A stretch of 55,789 nt of DNA from Hydnum rufescens UP504 (lineage: Eukaryota; Basidiomycota; Agaricomycetes; Cantharellales; Hydnaceae): NCBI GenBank assembly GCA_014904985.1, contig MU129206.1:1-55789 (forward strand), given 5' to 3'. Every line of letters begins with the position of its first letter. Position 1 is the first letter of the stretch. Made by a program: the position numbers and the translations under genes. Under the pieces are notes generated by a model, which did not search any database, was not told the origin of the DNA, and saw only the letters and a list, made by a program, of their open reading frames with translations. This document shows positions 43,275-53,884 of this stretch, piece by piece.

Positions 43275-44237
43275 AGCACAGGGCTATAAGCCAAGACCAT
43301 CCACTTCCGTTTGGGCTCGCAGCGCTTCCTCATGCCGTCCCATACCTGAATAGCAATGTGAAAGCCGGACAGCGCTGACGCGAAAGTTTTAGCAAAGACG
43401 CAGGGTGCTCTGCCGCGAGAGGTCGTAGCAAGTCCGCCGTTTCTTGAATTACCGGAGAGCCTCAGGCATACGACCAAGATTAGAAAGAACGTGGAAGAGG
43501 TTGGAGAGTGAGCGCGCTAGTCGGAATTGAAGACACTGGGTCGATCCGCCACAAGCGGGGGTAAATGCTCAAGGCTTCTTCGATGGCTGCAAGTGCTTCC
43601 TCATTGGCGTCAAGTTCCGAAAGACGACGGGAGATATTGCTAAGAGAGTTGGCAAGGTTTGAGCGGAATGCATTGGGTCGATCCGCTGCCAGTGACGGTA
43701 CATGTTCACGGCTTCCTCATTCTTCTCAAGTGCCTCCTTGTGACCGTCCAAATCTCGAGAGATGGACGGAGAGGTTGCCGACAGAGCGGGCAAGGTGGGG
43801 GACGAAATCATCTGGTCGATCTGCCGCCAGTGGCGATAAAAATACTCTCGTCTCCTCACTCACTTTGAGGGCTGCCTCACAGCGGCCAAATTCCAAAAGG
43901 AAGACAGAGAGATTGCTAAAGAGCATTGGCAAGATCTGGACGAAACACATCCGGGCGATCTACCGACAGTAGCCGATAAAGACCCACAGACTCTTTGCTC
44001 GCCTGGCTCCTTCCCGGAAACGGCCAAAATTTCGAAAGAGAGACAAGAGGTTACCTAGACAACGAGCGAGATCTGGACGGAACACATCGGCCATCCTGTG
44101 CCAATGAACGGTAAATTCTTATCGCCTCCTCGCTCGCTTCGAGTGCATCCACATAGCGGCCAAATTCGGTAAGGCGACGGAGGAATTGCTGATTTGCGAG
44201 CAAAGATCTGGTTGGAATGCATTGGGATCTCTCTCTT
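43275..44237 (-). pseudogene. Second TPR gene copy, decayed and cut by the assembly gap
   Basis: The end (CCAAGACCATCCACTTCC...CTGAATAGCAA) matches the end of the first copy at 39290-39355. TPR units (LAADRPDDFVPHLARSVGNL and others) follow in changing frames, with several shifts, up to the run of Ns. It is a tandem duplicate of the gene at 39.3-42.5 kb. The 5' part is missing or lies in the gap. Confidence 0.75.
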
Positions 44238-44262
44238 NNNNNNNNNNNNNNNNNNNNNNNNN
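44238..44262. other. Assembly gap (25 N)
   Basis: A run of N bases separates the TPR pseudogene from the dph5 pseudogene. The true distance, and whether the two sides are adjacent in the genome, cannot be judged. Confidence 0.99.
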
Positions 44263-45600
44263 AATCATCAATCAGGAGGGCACTGTGCCTGTGGATGACA
44301 GCTATATAGCCTTGGACCCGCAGTTTCTATTCCATTTTGGACGGATACTTGGAAGCCCGATAATTGGCTGGGGCGAATACAAGAAAATGTGGGCCTTGGC
44401 CTTCATACGATCGTACTTCTTGATATCAAGGTGAAAGAGCAGATCTAGCGAGGTACGTCCCTTGCTGGTAACGGGAATATGGGCCTCCTTCCATATATTC
44501 CCTGAACAGGGGCCGGAAAATATTCCGACCCCGCCCACTGCGCTAGTGCTCCTCACAGATCGGATCGGATACGGATCGGATGGCATCCGTTCGGATTGAG
44601 GCCTCCCAAGGGGGGGATCCGAATCCGCAGATTGAAATCCGTCAATCTGCGGATGGAATCCGCGGATTTCAATATAAAGGCCATAGCCATGGACGACCAA
44701 GCAAGAGGGGGACAAACTTTTTTTGGAGATATCACTGGAGCCTTTCAGCTGGGCTTCCCCACACTAAAGACATGTGTAACTACTCACAAGTATAATAATG
44801 ATGTTCAACTGGGACTAAAAATTGACCAAGGGCCTCATACTAGGACCCCCACAAGCTCTGGGTGAGGGGGTGAAACCCACCACTTGTCTCTATTACCATA
44901 GAGAGTAATTTCCCACGTCCCGGAATTAGCCGCATCAACGTTTCCATACTATATCTCAAGTCTAGGGACTCTAAGCTGCATCAGGGTGCAAGCATACCTA
45001 TTCTGTATCAGTTACAGGTAATTTAATTGCATTTTTATAATGTTTGAAGCTGATTTATGATCCAAATCCCTGCCTGTGGCCAAGATCTGCGGATCCGGAT
45101 GATCTGCAGATTTTTGTCGGATTACCATCCTCGGATGGAGGCCTGCCCAATGGGGGATCCGGATCCGAGCCCATCCGAGGATCTGCGGATCCAATCCGCA
45201 GAGATCCGATCTGTGAGGAGCCCTACACTGCGCTCTATCCCAAACCCTTTCGCCCTTGCCTCATCCCATGTGGAACACTCTCCCAAGTCGAGTCTTCCCC
45301 GATACACTCGCTGGTCTGGCTCTTTCGCAGGTTGTAATCCGATCTGTGGAACACTCTCCAAGTCGAGTCTTTCCCCGATACACTCGCTGGGTCTGGCTCT
45401 TTCGCGGTTGGTAACCCACCCAGTGTATCCGAGCAGGTACCCCGTCTCGACTCGTTACATTACCCAAGGAAGCCTTTGGGCCTCCTTTGCACCCTCTCGT
45501 TATAGTGCGCAGCCGAGTGCATCCTACCAAATGGGCCATAGACGGAGATTGGCTGCGTGTTGCCCGGGATGTCTATGCCGTTGAAGCCAAGGAGGAATGA
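44263..45600 (+). pseudogene. Partial diphthine synthase copy
   Basis: From the gap onward it matches the full-length gene at 49922-50986: [14 protein letters not shown] is readable at 44400-44440, and the C-terminus ends in ...[18 protein letters not shown] with TGA at 45598. It lacks the N-terminal part, has lost codons before the third intron, is split by a hAT-like MITE and contains an ~80-bp tandem duplication (45285-45410). Downstream, ACAGTACTAGTGGATCGA at about 45610 is also found after the intact gene (about 51000), so flanking DNA was copied too. Confidence 0.85.
44544..45225. mobile_element. hAT-like MITE in the dph5 pseudogene
   Basis: The inverted ends are TAGTGCTCCTCACAGATCGG and TAGGGCTCCTCACAGATCGG. 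The 8-bp target duplication CACTGCGC is at 44536-44543 and 45226-45233. Subterminal regions are full of ATCCGCGGAT-type palindromes. No transposase frame is present. A different family from the one at 26107. Confidence 0.9.
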
Positions 45601-46103
45601 TTGTTTAAGACAGTACTAGTGGATCGAAAGCACCTGGGGTGCGTTTGACACAGAGCCTCAAGGCAAATATTTAACACTTACTGTATTACGGAAATATCCT
45701 CATGTCTATCCAAATCATGAGAAGCAGGGAAGTACATATTCCCACATACGAGTCAACCCGTGGGGTCAGGAAATCGGCAGATGTCCGGCGCGTCCCAAGA
45801 GCCATGAAGGAAGTTTAGCGGCCGTCATATCACAGCGGGCTGTGGTGCGCCACTGACACTGCTCTGTTCATCATAGACACGACGCTTCCCTACAAATGAA
45901 GGCACTCATAACAGACGCGTATCTGAAATTCTTTATGGTCGGTGCGAACGAGTCTAGCATACCGGAGAGTGCACTGGGGGTTCTCATTTCCTTGATTCAA
46001 ATCATTTCCATATCAGCGAGACTAGTCTACAGCAGAAAGCCCCAGCCAACGGTTACACTTCCAACGGATGGGGCACAGGTACAATATTTCATGACAAATC
46101 GAA
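45601..46103. other. Intergenic; one small plus-strand frame
   Basis: An 82-codon frame from 45896 includes a hydrophobic stretch (ALGVLISLIQIISISARLVY) but overlaps the end of the NmrA-like gene on the other strand and has no further support. Confidence 0.3.
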
Positions 46104-47699
46104 TTAGTATCCCAACAATGCCTTCAATGCAGAGTCATTCTTAGCGAATTCCTCGAATGTTTGGGCCTTGGGATGCTGCTCGCGAGATTTCTGATAATCC
46201 TGGATAAAGAGACTGCAGGCAGAGAGTCAGCCAGTGAAAACCTTGGCGACGATATTTTTGGAGACTAACTCATCATAGAAGGCTCTCATGCTAGCAGGAG
46301 CGGGGGCAACCAGATTAGTAAATCGTTATGCGGACTGAGGGAGGAGACAAATAACACGAACTTCAGCCATAGCTCGTGTCCAATAACGTCGATAAATCCC
46401 TTGGATTCGAAAGTCTCTACCGAGACCTCGTTCAGTTTGACTTTCTTGCCTGAGACGCGGCTAAGCACCGCAGCAAATTGAATGGGGGTGATGTTTTCGC
46501 CGTAAGCATTAAACGTCTTTCCTGATAGATTTAACCCAAGAAATACGGGGTCAAGTCATGTCAGATGGTGAGTAGGAATGGAACACACCAGTGGGCTCGG
46601 ATTTCAGCGCCGCTAGAACCTGACAAATGAGTTTCCTGCGTTAAGAATGGCTGAAACTATGTATATATCCACGGCGTACCCAAGATCCAGTGTCGTGGGC
46701 GTCAAACGACGGAATTTCAGCGGCGGGGGGGATGGGGAGCTGAAGCACAAACTCGTCGCCATCTTTACGAACCATCTGCGTAAAGGTACCGTCAGTGGTG
46801 CTTAGCTCATCTTTGCAGATTGCTCTGCCGGCCAGGACTTGCATACCCCGTACGTCACCAGATTAGAATAGTAGAACGACGTCAAGACCAAGCTGAACGG
46901 CACTTTCTTCGAGCGGAGATAACCATCCACTAGAGAGTTTCTTCAGCAAGACAGTCATTTGAAACATCCCTGCATATTCCTCGTACCAGTGACCTTGCTC
47001 TATGATTATTACACCGGCGGTCAATAGGGAAGAGGATCACAAAGAGTATGTATCACACCTCAAAATGGTACACTGTGTATGGGTCAATGTGAGGCAGGGT
47101 GCTGTGCATGTCCGAGGTAAGTAGGAGAGGTGACAATTAATGAACGATACACAAACCTCCATACGAAATGCTGGATGCCTTCGGCTTCCGCAGCATCAAC
47201 AAGGTTACGGCCATGTTGCTCCTCGTGGGCCTGGGTATCCGCCTGGTTTCCCTTGTGCGTCGTGAATAGACTCCAGACTGTGGAGAGTGGGGAGCTCTAA
47301 GTCTAGGAATACCCTGTAGCTGGGTGTGGCTTACAATCTACGATTGGTACGATCAGTCTATCATACGTCTAGAGGTGACGAGATCTCGGGTGCGGACGTA
47401 CCAGTGACACCAAAAACGCCCCATGCTCCCTTGAAAGCCTTCTTCAAGGATTCAACATCTTCCCAGTCTGCAGCGACAACCTCAGCCCCGAGCGCCTTGA
47501 GCTCTGCAGCAGACATAAGATCCGAGTTCGGAGGGACCAACTGTAGCGGGTACTGACCTTGAGCTTTCTTGCTATCCACATTTCGGGTGATGGCTCGAAC
47601 AGCAAAGGTTCCATCAGCCAATAGAATCTTCGCGACGCTGCCACCTTGAACGCCAGTGCTTCCAGTAACGGCGACGATCTTCTTCTGAGTTGAGGACAT
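46104..47699 (-). CDS. NmrA-like NAD(P)-binding family protein
   Basis: Exon 1 (47699-about 47395) opens MSSTQKKIVAVTGSTGVQGG, the dinucleotide-binding loop of NmrA-like atypical short-chain dehydrogenases (V-x-G-x-T-G-x-Q-G). The donor is GTACGT after GVFGVTG. Exon 2 (~47273-47160) carries KGNQADTQAHEEQHGRNLVD and AEGIQHFVW, the usual NmrA block, and the next exons contain YTVYHFE, KKVPFSLVLTSFYYSNLV, FVLQLPIPPAAEIPSFDAHD, GKTFNAYGENITPIQFAAVL and the C-terminus AQTFEEFAKNDSALKALLGY, with stop TAA at 46104. About seven exons with ~50-60-nt introns are needed. NmrA-like proteins act as redox-sensing regulators or reductases in the cytoplasm or nucleus. The gene looks near-intact. Confidence 0.85.
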
Positions 47700-48620
47700 T
47701 ATGAGTTGGGTTGAGTAACTTGAGTTGGTTGAGTTGGGTGAGTTGGGATGAGTCGATGCTGATCAGACATCTTTTATAGGCTGGGAGAAATGAATTCCAT
47801 ATTCCCAATGATGACGTAGTATTTTGTCAGACTCGATTATAAGCAAGGGCATTGGGGTTCCAAAACCTTTGAGTAAGGCTGACACCTCAAATGGGTGCCA
47901 AATGATATCTTCGTGTTCCTTCTCCACAATGCCCAGGAATACGTGGGGCCGCTGGAGGAATCAGTGAGTCAGGTAACTCTTTCTCGGGATGTACCGAGGG
48001 CGTTAACTAACACTATCTTCGATTGTTGCGCAAACTCCTCAGTGGTTTCTTCAATCTGGATCGATAGACGTGCACATATGTAAATTGTTAATTTCGATCT
48101 GACCAGACTACGGAGTTATCATTCGGCGGCGCGTCCTACACCCACGCGATTAGTCATTCCTGCGTACGTGTTCGATTATAACATTATGACTCATGATTTT
48201 ACCCTGGAAGGTTCTCTTCTTCAGCTGGTACTTCTGCAAGGGTTTTGTGATAATGTAAAGTCCAAAAACTCCCAATCAACGATCTTTTTGGACGGGGTGT
48301 TTCTGAGTTCTGAGGTTTCCGGTGAGAGAAAGGAAGTTGCTCAAGTGGGTTTGAAGCAGTCCCCGGTAACAAACATGGGGTTCATTTTGGGCAAGGGCTC
48401 CTGCGTCGGCACGGGCCCGAGATTGGGACGCGGGGCCGGTGGAGGTCCACCCAGCCGCTCTCCACGAGAGCGTTGTTATTTACTGGATCTTCCAAGTTCC
48501 AAGCACTTTGGATTGTTCTGCGAATCCAATGCGAATCCCTCAGTGGTGCTTCGTTGCGGTGTACATTGGTCTTGGGATCATCCTACTGGCCCAGGCTCCT
48601 CAATTTGAAAGACACCATTA
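47700..48620. other. No gene recognised
   Basis: The promoter side of the NmrA-like gene has GAGTTGGGTTGAGT repeats at 47702-47760. A 146-codon plus-strand frame (48168-48608) has no protein-like conservation that can be recognised. Confidence 0.35.
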
Positions 48621-48890
48621 CTTGAATACGAGCGCCACGAAAACGCCCATGCGTCCTTGAAAGCCTTCTTCAGGGATTCAACATCGTCCCAGTCTGCACC
48701 AACAACCTCTGCCCCAAGAGCCTTGAGCTCTACGGCAGGTATAAGACCCGAGTTAGGAGGGAACAACCTTGAGTTCCGCATTCCGGGTGAGGGCTCGAAC
48801 GGCAAAGGTCCCATCGGCCTTCGCAACGCCGCCAGCTTGAATACCAGTGCTTCCAGTAACAGTAGCAATCTTCCTCTGGGTTGGGGACAT
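48621..48890 (-). pseudogene. Fragment of an NmrA-like first exon
   Basis: Starts MSPTQRKIATVTGSTGIQAG at 48890 and continues DGTFAVRALTRN, then in another frame PPNSGLIPAVELKALGAEVV and DDVESLKKAFKDAWA, parallel to the intact gene's first exon. About 25 bases and one frame are lost in the middle, and nothing of later exons follows. Confidence 0.8.
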
Positions 48891-49437
48891 TGTGAGTTCA
48901 AGGTGAGTTGAACATCCTTTATAGGTGAAGCAGGAGCATTCAAGGAAATGTTGGTGTATCCTGCAAAATTGATTTTTGTTGAAAGTTTGACACTCTGACA
49001 ACAGGGGCATTCAAAACTTGGGAAGGTCAGGCCCTCGATTGATCCGCCGGACCCAAGATCTCAATCTGCGTCCCAGTAATGATGGGGATAGTAATTGCAA
49101 TTGTCTTGAAGAAACGTACTCCAGCATACTCAGCCATCTAAGTCTGCCATGCTTAGTACTGAAAAGAAAGAGGATCTATGCGCCACCCCCTAGGGCTGAA
49201 ATCCGTGAGCGGAAAAACCTAAGTTCGCCGTGTTTTTGGTCCAAAATCTGTGAGCTGGACCTACAGTACGTTTCGCCAAAATTTGGTCCAAAAATCTGCG
49301 ATTCACCCCTCAAAGAGCTTAGAGCTCGCGGGGGTCCGGACTGCCACGCGTTTTCGGATATTTGGGCGGGGAAACTTCCTGGCAATCAACGTGTGGCGCG
49401 GCAATGTCCGCTGCGAGTGGTCACGAGTCTAACTAAA
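48891..49437. other. No gene recognised
   Basis: No convincing gene. Words such as AAATCTGTGAGC, AAAATTTGGTCC and AAATCTGCG recur with small changes between 49200 and 49310, possibly a decayed repeat. Confidence 0.3.
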
Positions 49438-49906
49438 TAGTCTCGTTACCAGACCGAGTGAACTCGGTCTGGTGAAACGGGGAGATCCGAAGGCGCGGGC
49501 ACGATGCTTCCGCTACAGCCAATCAGAAAAAGTTTTGACCGGTGTTTGCCGGTGCTTTCAGTTGGGTATGCGACGATCGACTTACCAATTATGGGAGCTA
49601 TTAGTCACGGGCTCTACCTTCCTTGGCAGTATGTGGGTGGTGCGTTGATATCGAAGGCCGAATAAACCAGGAATCGGCAGCAAAGAACTCAAGCGACATC
49701 TATGCGCTCACCAGCCCACTGATGAGGTCCAGCAAAATTGAAACTACGGTAGGCATAATAATGATTGCCAGTCAAAAACCAACTGAAAGTTTCGGCAAAC
49801 ACCGGTCAAAACTTTTTCTGATTGGCTGGAGCGGAAGCTTCGTGCCCGCGCCTTCGGAACTCCCCATTGTACCAGACCGAGTGAGCTCGGTCTGGTTACG
49901 AGACTA
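49438..49906. mobile_element. Mutator-like MITE with ~125-bp inverted ends
   Basis: Both ends start TAGTCTCGT and continue as near-identical inverted repeats for about 125 bp (ACCAGACCGAG...CCGAAGGCGCGGGCACGA...CAGCCAATCAGAAAAAGTTT). The 9-bp direct repeat CTAACTAAA lies on both sides (49429-49437 and 49907-49915), the duplication length of Mutator-like elements. A short foldback (ACCAGACCGAGTGAACTCGG and its mirror) lies near each end. There is no coding capacity. The element ends 15 bp before the dph5 start codon. Confidence 0.93.
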
Positions 49907-49921
49907 CTAACTAAAGACACT

Positions 49922-50986
49922 ATGTTCTACCTCATCGGTTTGGGTTTGTTCGACGAGAAAGATATCACTGTGCGAGGACTAGAGGTACATGGTCTGTTGC
50001 ACTTTCCCGGCCTTCGATCGTCATAATGTCTTCCAGATCGTGAAAAATGCAACTCGGGTATACTTAGAATCCTACACCAGCATACTGATGGTTGATAAGG
50101 AAAGACTGGTGGGTTGCAGGCTTTGCAAAATCCCCTTCCTCCCCCCCACATCCTGGAAGATTCTCGCTTTCTCAGGAAGCCTTTTACGGCCGAAAAGTCA
50201 TCCTCGCTGATAGAGATATGGTTGAGACTGCTTCTGACGAGATCCTGTCCCATGCGTCCACATCAGACGTCGCACTCCTTGTCGTGGGTGACCCTTTCGG
50301 AGCCACAACCCACCACGATATCTTGCTTCGGGCTCGTGCTCTCAATATTCCAACTGACGTCGTTCACAATGCATCGATCATGAACGCTATTGGTGCCTGT
50401 GGATTACAGCTATATAGCTTTGGACAAGCAGTTTCTATTCCATTTTGGACGGATACTTGGAAGCCCGACAGTTGGCTGGGACGGATACAAGAAAATGTGG
50501 GGCTTGGCCTTCATACGCTCGTACTTCTTGATATCAAGGTGAAAGAGCAGAGCGAGGAAGACCTGGCGAGGTACGTCCCCTTCTGATTCGGTGAATGTGC
50601 GCGTCCTTTCATGTATTCCGTAACAGGGGCCGAAAAATATTCCAACCTCCACGATACATGACGCCTGCCGTCGCTCTATCCCAAATTCTTTCGGCCTTGG
50701 CTCACCGGATGTGGACCTCTCTCCCAAGTCGACTCTTTCCCCGAGACACACGCTGGTTCTGGCTCTTTCCCGGGTTGGTACCCCCACCCAGTCTATCCGA
50801 GCAGGCACCCTGGCTCAACTCGCTACGTTACCCGAGGATGCCTTTGGGCCTCCTTTGCATTCTCTCGTTATTGTGGGTAGTCGAGTACATCCTATGGAGA
50901 TAGAGTTCGCTAGCAAATGGGCCATAGACGGGGATTGGCTGCATGTTGCCCGGGATGTCTATGCCGTTGAAATCGAGAGTGAATAA
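49922..50986 (+). CDS. dph5: Diphthine methyl ester synthase
   Basis: Four exons: 49922-49984, 50037-50108, 50176-50570 and 50627-50986, with introns of 52-67 nt. The protein begins [20 protein letters not shown] and shows [66 protein letters not shown] and [18 protein letters not shown], all hallmarks of DPH5. The enzyme adds methyl groups from S-adenosylmethionine to the modified histidine of elongation factor 2 during diphthamide synthesis in the cytosol. The length (~296 residues) is normal. One base is missing from a C run at 50705 (CACCGG), shifting the frame between SALAH and the C-terminal [16 protein letters not shown]; a sequencing error is as likely as a mutation. A MITE replaces the sequence immediately upstream. 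Confidence 0.95.
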
Positions 50987-51147
50987 TTATCTAATTACAG
51001 TACTAGTGGATCGATAGTGTCTGAGGATAGACACAGGCGGCAGTGCTGCGCCACTGACACTGCCCCGTTCATCATATGAACAAGGCTTCTGCGAAGGTAT
51101 GAGTGAGTTGATTCTTTATAAAGAACCAGTTAGAATTCATACACAAA

Positions 51148-52211
51148 TCACAACCCAGCACACATAGCCTTTACATGAGCTGCCAGCTCGCGAATTCGTT
51201 GTCCTCCTGTCGGACCCATAATGCCGAGATCCCAGCGGTTGGCAGGGGCTCTGTCGTTGACTCTCTGTGGATCCTCCGAGTCATCAATGCGCTCGGGGGG
51301 AGGCACTGGGGTTGGCCTGGGGGCAGGGGGTGTTGTCTGGGGCTTCTCCATGGGTGTTGGAGGGTTCCTTGGCACATAGGGGTTCGTGCTCGCCGTGGCC
51401 TGTCGGAACCGGAGGTATAAGTTGTCCAGCCAGCATGCCGTGTCCTGCCATCCTCCGAGGGTCCCTAGTAGGTTGCTGAGGTGCATTTTCTCCAGCAACC
51501 ATTCATTGAGTCCTTGTTGGTATGCATCGATAAGGGCCTCTTCCCCGAAGCTGGTTCGACCTGCCAAGGCATTGAAGTGCGTGGTGTACTCCTTGGTGGA
51601 CATCTTTCCCTGCTTCAGGTTCCGAAGTTGGGACTGGGCGGTGAACTCTCGATCTGGCTCCCAAAGGCACTCTTGAAGGCAACCAGGAACTCCTCGAAGG
51701 TCTTGTATGGGTTGTGAGTCTTGGGGTCCAGGAAAGAGGTGGAAAGGCTTTCCGCCCATGCTCTGGCGGTTCCGTCCTTCATCCAGGAGAGGGTGTATAG
51801 GATTTTGTGCAGCTCCATGGGGTAGACTCTGGGCTGGAGGGCAATATTCAGCTGGATGGAGCGCAGGAAACCTTCCGTCTTCTTCTGGTCACCTGAGAAC
51901 AGTTCGGGGTCTGCCCCCTTGGCCTCATGAGTGGATTGGGGAGGCAGGGGTTGTTGCTGGAGGGTCTGCTGAACTGCAGCAGACACAAAGCCTGCAACGT
52001 GTGTCCCTTGGTTTCGCATGTCATCCAGTTCTTCTCGAAGGGTGGCATTCTGTTGTTGGAGTTGAGTGAGGAGGTGTTGGAGGTGGTTGGCAGTAATGGC
52101 TACTGGAGCACCATCGGACATTTCGGAATGGGGGGTAGGAGGGAAATCGGTGATACTAAGCAATCTGGATGGTGGGCTCGTGAAAGAGCTTTGGTCTTCT
52201 GTCAGGGCCAT
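51148..52211 (-). pseudogene. Gag fragment, truncated element
   Basis: The ATG at 52211 lies in the end of the LTR as in the first element (MALTEDQSSFTSPPSRLLSI). The Gln-rich coiled coil and capsid-like part are present (YPMELHKILYTLSWMKDGTA, FKSAFGSQ); one shift occurs near 51662, and then EFTAQSQLRNLKQGKMSTKE and the helical region continue to HVKAMCAGL. The zinc knuckle and pol are missing. Confidence 0.85.
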
Positions 52212-52890
52212 GCTGCAACGAGAGCACCAAACAAATATAAACACAGATAACTCCGACTAAGTCCGGTGTACGTCCAGCTAAGTCTGGGAGAATCCGGGCA
52301 AGAACGAGATAACGAGGATGGGATGGAGAGGCAGTCCAGCAGCCCGGAAGGGACTAGGCAGAAACGAGCACAGTGGTCCTTAAGCTCACGGAGTCAGCTG
52401 GAAGGTACTTGGACTGTAGTCCAGAGTAGAAGCGGAAATCCTGAGTTAACATTAAGGGAATAGGTACAGTGAGGCTAACCTGTAGTCTGGAGTAGAAGCG
52501 GAAATCCTGAGTTAACATTAAGGGAATAGGTACAGTGAGGCTAACCTGTAGTCTGGAGTAGAAGCGGAAATCCTGAGAGACCAAAGCTGAGTCTCTGGAT
52601 TTCGCCCTGGACTACTTATACATAGTTCCTATACTACGGGGGATTGATCGCTTAATGAGAGGTGGTTACAGGGGGGCAGGCACAAGAGGGGGAGCAGGCA
52701 GGGGACAGAAAAGTGGAGGGGACAGGGACAGGGCCAGGGGTAAGTGTGTGGGAACTGGAAGTAAAGGAAATGTGGAAATGAAGGAGAAATGAAACGGAGA
52801 CGGGGACAAATTGGAAACAGGCCGGAACCAAATCCGGAAACAAACCAGAAACAAATCCGGAATTAACCGGGAAATGGACGAACTCTGACA
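52200..52890 (-). repeat. 5' LTR of the truncated gypsy element
   Basis: This 691-bp LTR has three copies of a 66-bp internal unit (GTAGT at 52416, 52482 and 52548). The homologous unit is present twice in the left LTR and once in the right LTR of the element at 3.5-10.9 kb. Confidence 0.9.
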
Positions 52891-53101
52891 GGCCTCGCAG
52901 TACTTTGTGTCCTTCTTCGATATCGAATCAGAGGTCGTACTTGCAATGTGGCGGTAGATAGCTGGCTGCTGTACTGGTGAAGACATCATGGAATTCATGG
53001 TATTCCAGGGGGAGTCGTTGTGCGAGGTCTTGGCATTCCTTGATGGGGATTGATTCGGGTAACATGGAGGTGGGGGGAGTGTCACAAACCACTGATGCGG
53101 C

Positions 53102-53860
53102 TCATGCATGGGTTGGATTGGTGACAATGCATGCATAGAGTGTCATGCTTTCGTCACTGGCTGCTTGAATGAAGTCTTCGGCTTCATAGACTTCGATTGT
53201 GATGCTGTGGGTTGGGGGGCTTGCCGTTGTCGGTTCTGGGGTTGGGGCAGTCGTTGCGATGACATCAATGCTTAATGGCATCATTACCAGTTCTGAGTGG
53301 TGCGCCATGTGCTCGATTTGCATTTTGGCCCACAAGATTTGTGGATTGACTTGTTGCAACCAGGGGAATCCCAGTACAACAGGAGTTGAGGAGTGGAGTT
53401 GCAATTCGACGAACTCAATATTTTGTTGTGATGAGTTTGCGAAAGTGACTGGGAGTGTAACTATACACTTGAGGTTGTTCGCAATTGATCTGTCAAATAA
53501 TCGCAAGGGGTGTGGTGTCACCAGTCAGTGATGATGCGGCGCGGTGCGTGAGTTCTGTACTCATGACGCGTCAATGAAGTTTTCGGAGGTGCCACAGTCA
53601 ACAAGTGCCGAGATGGGGCTGTCCGAGAGGAGGGGGATTGAGACCATCATGATAAATGATGATGGGGAGAGGGAAGAGATGGTGGCTCTTAGATGAGTGG
53701 TTCCATCAGGGGGGGATGATGATGAGATCTCAGTGATGCGAGGTTCCTCTGTTGTGCTGGGGCCTCCTGAGAAGGTGAACATAGCGCGAGCTACTGGGGT
53801 GCGCGACGTTGCTGTCGTGGTTGTGCTGCTGGTACTGGTGGATGTCGCAGCAGGTGTCAT
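53102..53860 (-). pseudogene. Protease region of the second gypsy element
   Basis: After a Ser/Thr-rich stretch comes ISALVDCGTSENFIDAS, then after a shift PLRLFDRSIANNLKCIVTLP and SSTPVVLGFPWLQQVNPQIL, the retropepsin core and its C-terminal G-F/M-P-W-L block. Cys replaces the Ser/Thr after the catalytic Asp, which would probably impair or abolish activity. Confidence 0.82.
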
Positions 53861-53884
53861 CGCGGTTCGCGGTATGTTGCGATG

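Larger units (their letters stand above)
51148..52890 (-). mobile_element. Truncated gypsy element of the same family as the 3.5-kb one
   Basis: The 5' LTR is 52200-52890 and the gag fragment runs left to 51148, where the element is cut off. LTR ends are TGTCAGGG/CTCTGACA. It is clearly diverged from the first element but collinear with it. Its right border falls inside the pol of another gypsy element, so it inserted into, or was joined to, that copy. Confidence 0.9.

Noticed and set aside
48168..48608. 146-codon plus-strand frame
   Set aside because: No recognisable protein features, no introns, and composition changes within the frame; probably chance.
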